Positions 39,479 to 49,205 are shown, counted from the first letter of the stretch. The stretch is DNA of 64,000 bases from an uncultured Muribaculaceae bacterium (GCA_910586595.1 CAJUJB010000010.1:10902-74901); one strand, 5' to 3'. Numbers and translations are program-made. The notes: generated by a model from the letters alone, not told the origin.

Positions 39479-40914
39479 GCCTGGTGGTCTTCGGCATATG
39501 CCGTGTGAGGATCAAGCCCCGTACCGTCGAAGCAATGTGTGCAGACGCGGCACTTGGGGAGGCCGATGCTTGCCACGAGGTCTTCAATGGTGCTGAACTT
39601 GAGGGTGGTGAGCCCGAGTCGGCGGGCAATTTCGGCCACCATACGCTCATACTCCGGAGTGCCGGTGCGGGCGTAGCGCTCGAAGTCGGTGAAGTCTTCG
39701 CCTTCAAAGTCGCGGATTATCTGGCGTGATATAAGCTCGAGGTCGCTCTTAGATGCGGAAAAACCTACAAAGGGGCAGCCGTAGACCAGAGGCGGACAGG
39801 AGATGCGGGCATGAACCTGACGGGCACCACCCTCGAAGAAGGTGCTTACGTTGTCGCGCAGCTGGGTGCCTCGCACGATGGAGTCGTCGCAGAATACGAC
39901 GCTTTTGCCGTCCAATATGGCCCGGTTGGGGATGAGTTTCATCTTGGCCACGAGGTTGCGTCGACTTTGGTTGCCGGGAGTGAAGCTGCGTGGCCAGGTA
40001 GGGGTATATTTCAGCACGGCACGTTGATATGGTATGCCGCGGCCTTCTGAATATCCGAGGGCGAAGCCCACACCGGAGTCAGGTATGCCACATACGCAGT
40101 CGGCTTCGGTCGGATCGGCGGTGCCCATCATGCGGCCGGCTGATTCGCGCATTGCTTCGGCGTTGATGCCGTTGTAGTCGCTGGCCGGGAAGCCGTAGTA
40201 GACCCACAGGAACGAGCAAATCTGCTCGCGGCGTGCCGGAGGCTGCATTTGCTCGACGCCGTCGGCGCGCAGGCGCACAATCTCGCCGGGGCCGAGGTCG
40301 CGGAGGCGGCGGTAGCCGAGGTTAGGGAAGGCGCAGGTCTCGCTGGTGGCTGCATATCCGTCTTCCTTCTCTCCGATCACAATAGGTGTACGGCCCAGAT
40401 AGTCGCGGGCCGCGATGATGCCGTCTTCGGTGAGTATGAGTATAGAGCACGACCCTTTGATCTTGCGGTATACGAGATTGATGCCGTCGACGAAGGTCTC
40501 GCCCATGTTGATGAGCAGAGCTATAAGTTCGGTCTGATTGATGGTGTTGGCCGACAGCTCGCTGAAGTGCATGCGCTTATCGAGCAACTCGGTCGCAATC
40601 TCGCGCGTGTTGTTGACCTTGGCTACCGACACCACGGCATAACGGCCGAGGTGTGAGTTGACAATAATCGGCTGCGGGTCGGTGTCGCTTATCACGCCCA
40701 GCCCTTGATTGCCGACAAAGCGGTCGAGTTCGTCTTCGAATTTAGATCGGAAATAATCACGCTCGATAGAGTGGATCGTACGGTTGAACCCCTTCTCGGG
40801 GTCGAAGGTCACCAGGCCGGCGCGCTTGGTGCCAAGATGTGAATTATAGTCCGTGCCGTAGAATACTTCGTTGATACACGGTTTCTTAGAAATTGCCCCG
40901 AAAAAGCCGCCCAT
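39475..40914 (-). CDS. PurF-like amidophosphoribosyltransferase paralogue without the N-terminal cysteine
   Basis: 479 aa from ATG 40914, placed at the family start and just after a -7 element. The order is glutaminase-like domain then PRPP-transferase domain: FCDDSIVRGTQL is the PRPP loop near residue 336, and KCRVCTHCFDG matches the C-terminal iron-sulfur cysteines of PurF. However, the chain begins MGGFFGAISKKPC, so residue 2 is Gly, not the Cys nucleophile that processing exposes in true PurF. It may be ammonia-dependent, regulatory, or have another function. First gene of a four-gene operon with yjbQ, an SGNH hydrolase and crcB. Confidence 0.85.
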   Translation of the reverse strand: MGGFFGAISKKPCINEVFYGTDYNSHLGTKRAGLVTFDPEKGFNRTIHSIERDYFRSKFEDELDRFVGNQGLGVISDTDPQPIIVNSHLGRYAVVSVAKVNNTREIATELLDKRMHFSELSANTINQTELIALLINMGETFVDGINLVYRKIKGSCSILILTEDGIIAARDYLGRTPIVIGEKEDGYAATSETCAFPNLGYRRLRDLGPGEIVRLRADGVEQMQPPARREQICSFLWVYYGFPASDYNGINAEAMRESAGRMMGTADPTEADCVCGIPDSGVGFALGYSEGRGIPYQRAVLKYTPTWPRSFTPGNQSRRNLVAKMKLIPNRAILDGKSVVFCDDSIVRGTQLRDNVSTFFEGGARQVHARISCPPLVYGCPFVGFSASKSDLELISRQIIRDFEGEDFTDFERYARTGTPEYERMVAEIARRLGLTTLKFSTIEDLVASIGLPKCRVCTHCFDGTGLDPHTAYAEDHQA

Positions 40915-40949
40915 AAGAGTGCTGTTTTTATTGGTTTGGAATTTTGCCG

Positions 40950-40957
40950 CAAAATTA
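40950..40957 (-). promoter_or_regulatory. -7 promoter element for the PurF-like operon
   Basis: TAATTTTG on the minus strand, 35 bp before ATG 40914; it rules out the longer upstream frame as coding. Confidence 0.55.
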
Positions 40958-41022
40958 CGAAAAAACTCCGTACTTTTAAAAAAAATTATAGGGCGCATCG
41001 ATTGATTCCGGTCGGGATTGTT

Positions 41023-41030
41023 TATTTTTG
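41023..41030 (+). promoter_or_regulatory. -7 promoter element for the PfkB kinase
   Basis: TATTTTTG, divergent from the PurF-like promoter and 68 bp before the ATG at 41099. Confidence 0.55.
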
Positions 41031-41098
41031 CACGACGGCCCACGAGGTGTAAACCTTTGTCTGTAATGGCACGTTTAGCAAATAAATTCTTGTTAGCT

Positions 41099-41980
41099 AT
41101 GAGTAAAAAAACTGTAGGTATCGGCGAGGCCCTCTGGGATATGCTGCCGGACGGAAAGAAAATAGGTGGCGCACCCGCCAACTTTGCTTATCATGTGGGT
41201 CAGTTCGGGCTCGACAGCGTGGCTGTCAGTGCCGTAGGCGATGATTCACTCGGTCGTGAACTGCTCGATAATTTCGATGCCCGGAAGATCAATTATCAGG
41301 TTGCCGTTGTGCCATATCCTACCGGAACCGTGCAGGTCGAGGTTGATGCCGCAGGCATTCCATCGTATGACATAAAGGAAAATGTGGCCTGGGATAATAT
41401 TCCTTTTACCCCCGAGCTTGAAGAGCTCGCACGCAACACGGCAGCCGTATGTTTCGGCTCGCTGGCGCAGCGCAATGTCGTGTCTCGGCAGACCATCGCC
41501 CATTTCCTCGATTCGATTCCGGCATCAAATGATGCGCTTATCGTATTTGACATAAATCTCCGTCAGGGATTCTTTACCAAAGACCTCATCGAGGAATCGA
41601 TGAAGAGATGCAACATACTCAAGATAAATGATGAGGAGCTGGTTGAGGTTAGCCGTCTTTTCGGCTTGCCTGGAATTGACCTGGAGGAGAAGTGCCGTGT
41701 CATTCTTGCCTCTTACAATCTTAAGGCCCTCATACTCACATGCGGAGTCAACGGCAGCTATGTATTCACTCCCGGTGAGATGTCGTATCTTCCGACTCCG
41801 ACGGTCGCCGTGGCCGATACAGTCGGTGCCGGCGATTCATTTACGGCAGCCTTCATAGCTTCGCTGCTCCAAGGGGCAAGTGTGCGCCGTGCCCATGAGA
41901 AGGCCGTGGAGACATCGGCATTCGTGTGCACTCAGCATGGCGCAATGCCAATATTACCTCCCTCGCTAACCCGATTATAA
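41099..41980 (+). CDS. PfkB-family carbohydrate kinase (fructokinase-like)
   Basis: 293 aa from ATG 41099 (the frame extends upstream, but the promoter lies inside that extension). GGAPANFAYHVGQFG is the substrate-binding signature and DTVGAGDSFTAAFIASLLQG the ATP/catalytic signature with the base Asp near residue 245. Fructokinase is the usual annotation for this subfamily; ribokinase-type sugars are possible. 25 nt upstream of bcp, perhaps co-transcribed. Confidence 0.9.
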   Translation: MSKKTVGIGEALWDMLPDGKKIGGAPANFAYHVGQFGLDSVAVSAVGDDSLGRELLDNFDARKINYQVAVVPYPTGTVQVEVDAAGIPSYDIKENVAWDNIPFTPELEELARNTAAVCFGSLAQRNVVSRQTIAHFLDSIPASNDALIVFDINLRQGFFTKDLIEESMKRCNILKINDEELVEVSRLFGLPGIDLEEKCRVILASYNLKALILTCGVNGSYVFTPGEMSYLPTPTVAVADTVGAGDSFTAAFIASLLQGASVRRAHEKAVETSAFVCTQHGAMPILPPSLTRL

Positions 41981-42005
41981 ACATAAACCTTTTTATATTT
42001 CACAT

Positions 42006-42461
42006 ATGCAGATAGGAGACACTATTCCTGCCGTGCTCGGCAAAGACGCCGACGGCAATACGGTGGAGGCGGCAGCTTTTGCCGGCAAACCACTCATAAT
42101 CTATTTTTATCCGAAAGACAATACCTCAGGGTGTACAGCCGAAGCCTGCTCGATCCGCGACGGTTACGGCGAGTTGCGCGCACTGGGCTATGAGGTGATT
42201 GGCATAAGCAAGGATTCTCCGGCCAGCCATGTGCGCTTTGCCGGTAAATATGAGTTGCCGTTCACTTTGCTGAGCGATGAGTCGACCGAGGTCAACCAGG
42301 CTTTCGGCGTATGGCAGAAAAAGAAGATGGCCGGGCGAGAATATATGGGAACCGTCCGCACCACATTTATCACCGATGCCGACCACCGCGTGACTCACAT
42401 CATAACCAAGGTAAACACCAAGGATGCCGCAGGTCAACTTCTGGAAGTGATCAAAGGTTGA
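42006..42461 (+). CDS. bcp: Peroxiredoxin (thiol peroxidase, BCP type)
   Basis: 151 aa. PKDNTSGCTAEACSIRD contains the peroxidatic Cys43 and, five residues on, resolving Cys48, the atypical two-Cys BCP arrangement. It reduces H2O2 and organic hydroperoxides using thioredoxin. YEVIGISKDS and FTLLSDES are further family blocks. Follows the PfkB kinase and ends before a palindromic terminator. Together with rubrerythrin and ferritin it forms part of the oxidative-stress set in this window. Confidence 0.93.
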   Translation: MQIGDTIPAVLGKDADGNTVEAAAFAGKPLIIYFYPKDNTSGCTAEACSIRDGYGELRALGYEVIGISKDSPASHVRFAGKYELPFTLLSDESTEVNQAFGVWQKKKMAGREYMGTVRTTFITDADHRVTHIITKVNTKDAAGQLLEVIKG

Positions 42462-42476
42462 CAGAGATATAAAAAA

Positions 42477-42508
42477 CGACGGGTCGAAGAAATTTCTTCG
42501 GCCCGTCG
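42477..42508. terminator. Bidirectional terminator
   Basis: A near-perfect palindrome (42477-42492 with 42493-42508, one G-U) with A6 at the left edge, giving a U-run for the minus-strand GH3 operon. Confidence 0.7.
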
Positions 42509-42535
42509 GTCTATCTTAAGCGGACTATATGTGCG

Positions 42536-44764
42536 TCAACGGATACTGAATTCTACAGGGGCAGCTTCGCATAGCGAAGAATTGTCGACCCACAGGTGGA
42601 ATTTACCCGGCTCGATGATGCGCTCGCCTTTTGCATTGTGGAAGGCAAGTTCATCGGCTGTGAGTGTGAAGGTCACGTTGCGTGACTCGCCGGGGGCAAG
42701 TGTGAATTTCTCGAAGTGCTTGAGTTCTTTCACTGGGCGTGTGAGCGAGCCAACGAGGTCGCGCACGTAAAGCTGGGCAACATCCGACGCTGCGACAGAG
42801 CCAGTGTTGGTCACCTTGCAGGTCACGGTGATGGAGCCGTCGGCAGCCATCTCGCTTGCGCTTAGCTCGGGAGCTCCATACTCGAAGGTTGTGTACGACA
42901 ATCCATATCCAAATGGGTATAGCGGCGCCACGCCTGCGTCGAGGAAGAAACTTGTGCAGCCGGTAGATGTCTGGCCGGCCTCAAGAGGAATATCGCCGAT
43001 AAGTGTGATTTCGTTGGCCGGGCGTCCGGTATTTTTAGCCGAGTAATAGAGCGGGAGCTGACCTACCATGCGCGGCAGCGACACGGGAAGTTTGCCACCG
43101 GGCGAAACTTCTCCGGCAATTATGCGGGCGAGGGCAGCCCCACCCATTGTGCCGGGATGGAAAGAGCAGAGCAGGGCGTCGCTGAGTCGGCTCTCTGTCG
43201 GCAGTGTGAGCGGTCGGCCAGCCATGACTACGGTCACGATAGGCTTGCCTGCGGCTTTCAAGGCCTCGAGATAGGCCGTCTGGGCTCCGGGAAGGCTGAT
43301 GTCGGCGCGTGAGTGGGCTTCGCCCGAGAGTACGGCCTCTTCGCCTGTGAAATAAAGTATGACGTCGGCATCGCCTGCGGCCTTGACTGCGGCTGCGAAG
43401 CCGTCGGTGCTCAGGTCGCGGCTATAAGCCAGACCGGGCATGTAGATGACCGCATCGTCGCCATATTTTTCGCGCAGGGCCGCCAGAGGTGTGACGGTAT
43501 GGCTTTTTTCACCATCGAAACTCCATGTGCCGCACTGGTCGTGCGGTGCGTCGGCCATAGGGCCGGTGACGAATATCTTCTGGCTGCCTTTCAACGGTAG
43601 AATGCCGTTATTTTTAAGCAATATGGTACTCTCCTCTACAGTGCGTTGTGCCGCCTCGAGCGCCTCAGGCGTATAGAAGGCTGATGCGTCGGACTTGGGC
43701 GCGTAAGGATTGTAGAAGAGGCCCAGCTCCATCTTGAGCCGCAGCATATTGCGCACCATATCGTCGATGGTTGCCTGCGACACTTTGCCTTCCTCAACGA
43801 GTTTGGCCAGATTAGGAAGGTAGGCATAGCTCTCCATGTCGACATCGACACCTGCGTTAGCGGCTTTACGGGCTGCATCGGCCATGTCTTCGCAGAAGCC
43901 ATGGGGAATCATTTCGCGTATCGAGCCCCAGTCGCTGACCACAAGACCATTCCAGCCCCAGCTGTCGCGCAGCAGGTCGCGCAGCAGATACGAGTTGCCC
44001 GACGAGGGTACGCCGTTTATCTCATTGAATGAGCACATGAATGTGGCAGCTCCGGCATCGGCCGCCTGCTTGAATGGAGGCAGGTAGACGTCGTGGAGCA
44101 GTACATCGGGAATCCATGTCGTGTTATAATCGCGTCCGCTTTCGGCCGCGCCATAACCGGCGAAGTGCTTGACGCAGGCAGCCAACGCGTCGGGCGACGA
44201 CAAATCGTTGCCCTGATAGCCACGCACCGCGGCCTCACCCATAGCGCCGGTCAGCACAGGATCTTCGCCGTAACCTTCTGCAATTCGGCCCCAGCGTGCA
44301 TCGCGGGCAATGTCGACCATGGGAGAGAATGTCCAGCGTACACCTGTCGAGGTTGCCTCTTTGGCGGCTATGCGCGAGCCTTCTTCAACCAGGGCTGGAT
44401 TCCACGTGGCCCCCTGACCCAGAGGAATGGGAAATATGGTGCGGAAACCGTGGATGACGTCGCGGGCGAAAACCAGCGGAATTCCGAGGCGACTCTTCTC
44501 TACAGCGTCGTGCTGCAGGCGCGAGATTACCGTGGGATCTACTTCGTTGAGTACTGAGCCTGCTGTGCCTTTGGTGGCGGCCTCCGACATGCGTGGCGAG
44601 TAGCCGTCGCCGGAAATCTGGTTCAGCTGCCCGATTTTTTCTTCCTGTGTCATACGGCTCAGCAGATCTTCGATTCTGGCTTCCTGATCAGGTGTGAGGG
44701 CATAAGCGCCTGCTGCAAGCATAAGGCCGGCAGCTGCAATAAGTGACTGTAGGGATGTATTCAT
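42536..44764 (-). CDS. bglX: Glycoside hydrolase family 3 beta-glucosidase
   Basis: 742 aa. Signal peptide ending AGAYA, GH3 N-terminal barrel with the nucleophile block NGLVVSDWGSI near residue 285, GH3 C-terminal domain and a fibronectin-III-like tail (VAQLYVRDLVGSLTRPVKELKHF, given in part). KHFAGYGAAESGRDYN is the KH(F) substrate block. It is a periplasmic exo-beta-glucosidase close to BglX of E. coli, acting on gluco-oligosaccharides. It overlaps the DUF418 gene by 4 bp and is last in the iorA operon, an unexpected place for it. Confidence 0.93.
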   Translation of the reverse strand: MNTSLQSLIAAAGLMLAAGAYALTPDQEARIEDLLSRMTQEEKIGQLNQISGDGYSPRMSEAATKGTAGSVLNEVDPTVISRLQHDAVEKSRLGIPLVFARDVIHGFRTIFPIPLGQGATWNPALVEEGSRIAAKEATSTGVRWTFSPMVDIARDARWGRIAEGYGEDPVLTGAMGEAAVRGYQGNDLSSPDALAACVKHFAGYGAAESGRDYNTTWIPDVLLHDVYLPPFKQAADAGAATFMCSFNEINGVPSSGNSYLLRDLLRDSWGWNGLVVSDWGSIREMIPHGFCEDMADAARKAANAGVDVDMESYAYLPNLAKLVEEGKVSQATIDDMVRNMLRLKMELGLFYNPYAPKSDASAFYTPEALEAAQRTVEESTILLKNNGILPLKGSQKIFVTGPMADAPHDQCGTWSFDGEKSHTVTPLAALREKYGDDAVIYMPGLAYSRDLSTDGFAAAVKAAGDADVILYFTGEEAVLSGEAHSRADISLPGAQTAYLEALKAAGKPIVTVVMAGRPLTLPTESRLSDALLCSFHPGTMGGAALARIIAGEVSPGGKLPVSLPRMVGQLPLYYSAKNTGRPANEITLIGDIPLEAGQTSTGCTSFFLDAGVAPLYPFGYGLSYTTFEYGAPELSASEMAADGSITVTCKVTNTGSVAASDVAQLYVRDLVGSLTRPVKELKHFEKFTLAPGESRNVTFTLTADELAFHNAKGERIIEPGKFHLWVDNSSLCEAAPVEFSIR

Positions 44765-45945
44765 TTTTTTGTGAAAGGAAATTCAATCCAGGTGGCCCGT
44801 TTCCATAGATATTCGAGAGGGCCGTGGGAGTGGTTGTTAACCCAGATGCGGCATAGAATGTACTGCACTACGAAGATGGCGATGCCCACACATATGCTGG
44901 CGGTGATGCCGAGGTGGAGGAAGAGCCCCCAATGGTAGAAGAGGGCCGAGCCGATGATGCCCTGGGTCACGTAGTTGGTCATGCTCATGCGGCCGTAGGG
45001 GATGAGGGCGCTCAGCCAGCGGCTGATACGACGCGTACGGTAATATCCGAAGAGTACTCCGCTGACAAGCACAAGCATGAAGCAGAATTTGGCGAGCGAG
45101 GAGAAAATAAGTTTCAGAGGGGTGAGAAGATTGGGATTCTCCACATAGTTGCCTATCATGGAGGTGAGGCCGTTGAGGGGGAAGAAACATATCAGGGCAA
45201 TGGCCAGTACGCGCCCCCAGCCGGGCAGAAATTCGGCTTTGAACCAGCCGCGACGGCCGATGAGCATACCGATCATGAACAATGAGGCGGTCTGGAATAC
45301 ACGGCCATTCTCCCAAGCCCAGCCTAAAGAGGCCAGCTGCCCTTCCCAGAGGTTGACTTTTACAGTCTCCCAGAAACTGCCACCGCTCTGCACGGCGAAG
45401 GTTGCCGCCCACATCGAGCCGGTGTCAAGTGCCGGGAGGACATAGTCGGGCGATGAGGCCGCCCGTATAACTTGCCATATGCATACCGGCTGAATCATAC
45501 AGATGGCTGCCAGAGCAATGATCCAGCGGTCGGAGAGACGGCATACCGCCACGAGCACAAATCCGGTTAGTGCATACAGCACCAGCACCTCTCCGGTGAA
45601 GAATGCGGCGTTAAGCTGCCCGATGAGGAACAACAGGAGGAGGCGCCAGCAGAACCGTGCCCTGAAGTCGCGGCCACGCATGCGCTGGTTGTCGTGCTGG
45701 ATGAAAAAACTGAATCCGAAGAGCAATGCGAATATGGCATAGGCTTTGCCGCCGAAGGCGAAGAAGAGCGAATCCCAGATCGCCTTATCGGTGAAGTTGA
45801 GCCATGTGCTTTGGGTAGCCGGGTCGGGGAATGAATAGAAGTTGAAGTGCTCTATGGAGTGGAGGAGGATAATGGCAAGCACGGCAAAGCCGCGCAGCAC
45901 ATCGGCTGCGTCGACTCTGGCGTGTCGTTTGATGGATGAGGTCAT
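44761..45945 (-). CDS. DUF418/YeiB-family membrane protein
   Basis: 394 aa with roughly nine to ten transmembrane helices. DVLRGFAVLAIILLHSIEHFNFY at the start (in part) is the family opening, with KAYAIFALLFGFSFFIQ and the C-terminal LIPYGRMSMTNYVTQGIIG, matching acyltransferase-3-like DUF418 proteins. A transfer of acyl groups is suspected but not shown. It lies between the CoA-transferase gene (2-nt gap) and bglX (4-bp overlap). Confidence 0.85.
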   Translation of the reverse strand: MTSSIKRHARVDAADVLRGFAVLAIILLHSIEHFNFYSFPDPATQSTWLNFTDKAIWDSLFFAFGGKAYAIFALLFGFSFFIQHDNQRMRGRDFRARFCWRLLLLFLIGQLNAAFFTGEVLVLYALTGFVLVAVCRLSDRWIIALAAICMIQPVCIWQVIRAASSPDYVLPALDTGSMWAATFAVQSGGSFWETVKVNLWEGQLASLGWAWENGRVFQTASLFMIGMLIGRRGWFKAEFLPGWGRVLAIALICFFPLNGLTSMIGNYVENPNLLTPLKLIFSSLAKFCFMLVLVSGVLFGYYRTRRISRWLSALIPYGRMSMTNYVTQGIIGSALFYHWGLFLHLGITASICVGIAIFVVQYILCRIWVNNHSHGPLEYLWKRATWIEFPFTKK

Positions 45946-45947
45946 TA

Positions 45948-47246
45948 TCAGTGGAGACGTGAATATGAATATCCGAAGCGCTCGAAGGCTGCACGGTCGA
46001 GAGCCTCGCGGTCTTCGGGCTTGGCGATGGAGATGAGCAGCTTTGCGCGCTCAGGCAGGCTCTTGCCTCGAAGATTGACGGCACCATGCTCGGTCACCAC
46101 ATAGTTCGACTGGAAGCGGGTGGTGACTACACCGGCGCCGGGCGTGAGGGTGGGCTTTATCTTGCCCATGCCCTTGGTGGTGGTCGATGTCATTGCCAGG
46201 AACGACAAGCCGCCTTCGCTGCGTGAGGCGCCGTAGACAAAGTCGTGCTGGCCGCCGACACCTGAGAAAATGCGTGTGCCTATCGAGTCGGCGCATATCT
46301 GGCCTGTAAGGTCTATCTCGAGGCATGAGTTGATGGCCATCACCTTGGGATTCTGTGCGATGATAAACGGATCATTGGTCCAGGCAACGTCTTTAAATAT
46401 CATGTCTTGATTGTAATCCATGAGTTTGTAGAGGTTGCGGGAGCCTAATGCGAGGCAAGCCACCGACTTGCCTGGATATACCTTCTTCATCGAGTTGTCG
46501 ATGACTCCACTCTCGATCAGAGGCAGAACTCCGTCGGTCATGGCTTCGGTGTGCAAGCCGAGATGGCGATGGTCGCGCAGAGCGCGTATCACGGCGTTGG
46601 GTATGCCGCCGACACCGATCTGGAGCGTAGCTCCGTCAGGAATCAGTTCTGCAATGGCATTGCCGATGGCGGTTTCTGCCGGGCCCGGCTCGGGGGTGGG
46701 AACCTCGACGAGAGGATCGTCTACCAGAACCGCCGCATCAATGCGCGAGATATGCACGACCGGGTCACCGTAGCTGAATGGCATGTGTGGATTGAGCTGG
46801 GCTATGATCACGCGTGCGCACTCGGTGGCTGAGGTTGCCAGGTCGGCCGAGACACCGTAGCTCACATACCCGTCTTTGTCGGGCATGGAGCAGTTGAGCA
46901 GCACTACGTCGACGGGCCATGTGCCGTCGCGGAATAAAGCCGGAACCTCGCCCAGGAAGCGAGGGGTGGTGGCTCCGTAGCCTTCGGCTATCCAGCGGCG
47001 CACGTTGTTCGACACAAAGCATGTGTCGACCAGAAACGAATCCTTGAACTCGGGGCGGCAGTAGGGAGCCTCGCCTTTGGCCACGGAGAAGCCGGAATAG
47101 AGAGTTACGTCGCGCAGCTCATGACCGCGTCGCGCCATTGCTTCAACAAGTGTCTCAGGCACCGAGGTGCTGCCCTGGATGTAGACGTGGTCGCCGCTCT
47201 TGATGAGTTTTACGGCCTCGTCAGCCGATACAGTTTTCAAGTTCAT
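45948..47246 (-). CDS. Acetyl-CoA hydrolase/transferase family (Cat1/4-hydroxybutyrate-CoA-transferase-like)
   Basis: 432 aa from ATG 47246, the usual family length; the frame runs further upstream, but only inside the aminotransferase gene. GVGGIPNAV and HTEAMTDGV (catalytic Glu) and FSGVGGQHDFVYGA are the class-I CoA-transferase motifs. It should move CoA from an acyl-CoA to acetate. Its start overlaps the aminotransferase end by 26 bp, so it is probably the step that turns aryl-acetyl-CoA (from IorAB) into free aryl-acetate while making acetyl-CoA. Substrate specificity is inferred from context. Confidence 0.88.
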   Translation of the reverse strand: MNLKTVSADEAVKLIKSGDHVYIQGSTSVPETLVEAMARRGHELRDVTLYSGFSVAKGEAPYCRPEFKDSFLVDTCFVSNNVRRWIAEGYGATTPRFLGEVPALFRDGTWPVDVVLLNCSMPDKDGYVSYGVSADLATSATECARVIIAQLNPHMPFSYGDPVVHISRIDAAVLVDDPLVEVPTPEPGPAETAIGNAIAELIPDGATLQIGVGGIPNAVIRALRDHRHLGLHTEAMTDGVLPLIESGVIDNSMKKVYPGKSVACLALGSRNLYKLMDYNQDMIFKDVAWTNDPFIIAQNPKVMAINSCLEIDLTGQICADSIGTRIFSGVGGQHDFVYGASRSEGGLSFLAMTSTTTKGMGKIKPTLTPGAGVVTTRFQSNYVVTEHGAVNLRGKSLPERAKLLISIAKPEDREALDRAAFERFGYSYSRLH

Positions 47247-48576
47247 GCTCAGCAGGGGTGGTTTGTGTGGTGGGGAAGTCGCGGTGGAAGGCTTCGAGGC
47301 GAGTCTTGAGGTGGTGGAATATATCGTCGGACGACAGCATCGACACACATACCCTCACTCCGTCGCGGTGGCTGCCGGTCGAAGACAGGGGGATGGTAGA
47401 CACTCCGTAGCGGAGCAGTTCTTCCTGCAGGCGGTCGCCGGTCATGCCAGGATAGCCTACGGTGAAGAAGAATCCGTCGGAGATGGGGTTGCCGTCGTCG
47501 TCGCTGTATACGAGGTGGAAGCCGTTGGATGTGAAGAGTTCTTTGGCCTGGGCCGCGCGACGGCCGTATTCGCGTGCCGCGTCGACAAAATCGAGGGTGC
47601 CGTCGGCTGCCGCTCCGAGCATTGCTGCAAATGCATGCTGAGCCGAATGACATACGCCCGACGATGCGCAATAGAGCACGCCGAAGATGTATGCGTCGCC
47701 GAAGGCCGGCATATCGTAGAATGATGCCAGATAATCATAGCGGCGGTCGTAGACAGCCGGGCTCATGCAGACCATAGCTATACGTTGGCCGGCGTAGCTG
47801 AATATCTTAGAGGCTGATACGAAGAGTATGTATCGGTCGGTATATCGGGCGATGGTCGGGATATAAGGCTCGGTATAAGGCACGCCATAGCGCTGGCGGA
47901 AGTCCATGCCGAGATAGGCGAGGTCTTCCATGATTATCACATCGTATTTCTCAGCCATGCGGGCGAGGATACGGTATTCGGTGTCGGTGATGTTGATCCA
48001 GGCCGGGTTATTGGGTGTGCTGTAGACGATGGCGGTAATGTTTCCTTTTGAGAGGATGGCCTCGAGCCTCTCTTCGAGAGCTTCGCCGCGGCAGTCGTAG
48101 ACATCGAGCGATTCTTGCTTCAGTCCGAGCAGCTTTGCCTGATGATGCTGTGCAGGGAAGCCCGGGTCAAGGAACAGGATGGTGTCTTTGCCGGGCAGGC
48201 GCTGGCCCATGAGCAGGAACATGGTGAAGGTGGCCTGCATCGAGCCTACTGTAGGCACAATGCAGCGGCCGGGAAGGTCGATGTCGAGGAAAGCCTTCAG
48301 AAACCGGCTTCCGTTCTCCTTGAGCTGCGGGATGCCGGCGATATTGGGGTACTGGTTGGCGATGCCACCGAGGAGGGCGCGATGCTCCGCCTCAATGCCG
48401 ATCTGCGATGCCGGTAACCCGGGATTACCCATCTCAAGATGTACGACCGGCACGCCCAGATGTGGCTCGAGGCGTGTGCTCAGGGCGAGAATCTGACGTA
48501 TGGTGGCGGCTCCGATGTGCGGGATGTCCATGGCGTCCATCTCGCGTCGGAGTACTTCGTGGGATACTGGTTTCAT
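47221..48576 (-). CDS. PLP-dependent class I aminotransferase (aromatic or broad specificity, inferred)
   Basis: 451 aa, fold-type I. YSTPNNPAW (substrate/PLP Asn-Pro), IMEDLAYLGMD (PLP Asp) and LFVSASKIFSYAGQRIAMV with the Schiff-base Lys near residue 260 are clear; the Arg that binds the carboxylate is expected in the C-terminal part. It would deaminate aromatic amino acids to 2-oxo acids for IorAB 29 nt upstream. Aspartate-type activity cannot be excluded. Confidence 0.9.
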   Translation of the reverse strand: MKPVSHEVLRREMDAMDIPHIGAATIRQILALSTRLEPHLGVPVVHLEMGNPGLPASQIGIEAEHRALLGGIANQYPNIAGIPQLKENGSRFLKAFLDIDLPGRCIVPTVGSMQATFTMFLLMGQRLPGKDTILFLDPGFPAQHHQAKLLGLKQESLDVYDCRGEALEERLEAILSKGNITAIVYSTPNNPAWINITDTEYRILARMAEKYDVIIMEDLAYLGMDFRQRYGVPYTEPYIPTIARYTDRYILFVSASKIFSYAGQRIAMVCMSPAVYDRRYDYLASFYDMPAFGDAYIFGVLYCASSGVCHSAQHAFAAMLGAAADGTLDFVDAAREYGRRAAQAKELFTSNGFHLVYSDDDGNPISDGFFFTVGYPGMTGDRLQEELLRYGVSTIPLSSTGSHRDGVRVCVSMLSSDDIFHHLKTRLEAFHRDFPTTQTTPAEHELENCIG

Positions 48577-48605
48577 AATGATGATGAAATGGTAGATCTA
48601 ACGGA

Positions 48606-49178
48606 TTAAACAGAGGCTGCCCGGCCTGCACGGAAGGCTGCGAGATTACTTTCGACAATTTTTTCGCCCTTGGCTCCGAAGACGGTGCGGATGCCTTCTT
48701 CAATCTTGTCGCATCCGATGGCGATGAAGGGAGAGGCTGCGCCGAGGAGAATCATGTTGGATGAGCGGGGCGATCCGAGTTCGCGCGCCATGGCATCCAT
48801 GTCGAAGGCCACGGTGCCCGGACGCCCTTCGAGATCTCCCAGAATGGCTTCCAGGTCAGGGTATGAGGGGATGTTGACGAAAGGTACGGTGTTGGTGATG
48901 ATGCGGCCTTCAGGAGCGAGCCACTGGAGGTAACGCAGGGCTTCCATAGGCTCGAGCGATACGATAAGATCGGCTCCGCGCAGAGGTATGAGGTCGGCTG
49001 CTATAGGCTCGGAGCTCAGACGGAGACACGACATTACGTCGCCTCCGCGCTGGCTCATTCCATGCACTTCGGCCTGCTTCAGATATAGGTTTTCAGAGAG
49101 TGCGGCCGCGCCGAGCACTGTGGCTATCGATAGAATGCCCTGGCCTCCGACGCCGGCAAGTATTATGTCGGTTTTCAT
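48606..49178 (-). CDS. iorB: Indolepyruvate:ferredoxin oxidoreductase beta subunit
   Basis: 190 aa. The start IILAGVGGQGILSIATVLG and AEVHGMSQRGGDVMSCLRL match the gamma-type domain of 2-oxoacid:ferredoxin oxidoreductases, as in IorB. With IorA it decarboxylates aryl-pyruvates to aryl-acetyl-CoA and reduces ferredoxin. Lies 27 nt after iorA. The gene is AT-poor and has no unusual feature. Confidence 0.93.
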   Translation of the reverse strand: MKTDIILAGVGGQGILSIATVLGAAALSENLYLKQAEVHGMSQRGGDVMSCLRLSSEPIAADLIPLRGADLIVSLEPMEALRYLQWLAPEGRIITNTVPFVNIPSYPDLEAILGDLEGRPGTVAFDMDAMARELGSPRSSNMILLGAASPFIAIGCDKIEEGIRTVFGAKGEKIVESNLAAFRAGRAASV

Positions 49179-49205
49179 AATAATGTGATGCTGGATGTGT
49201 ATGGA

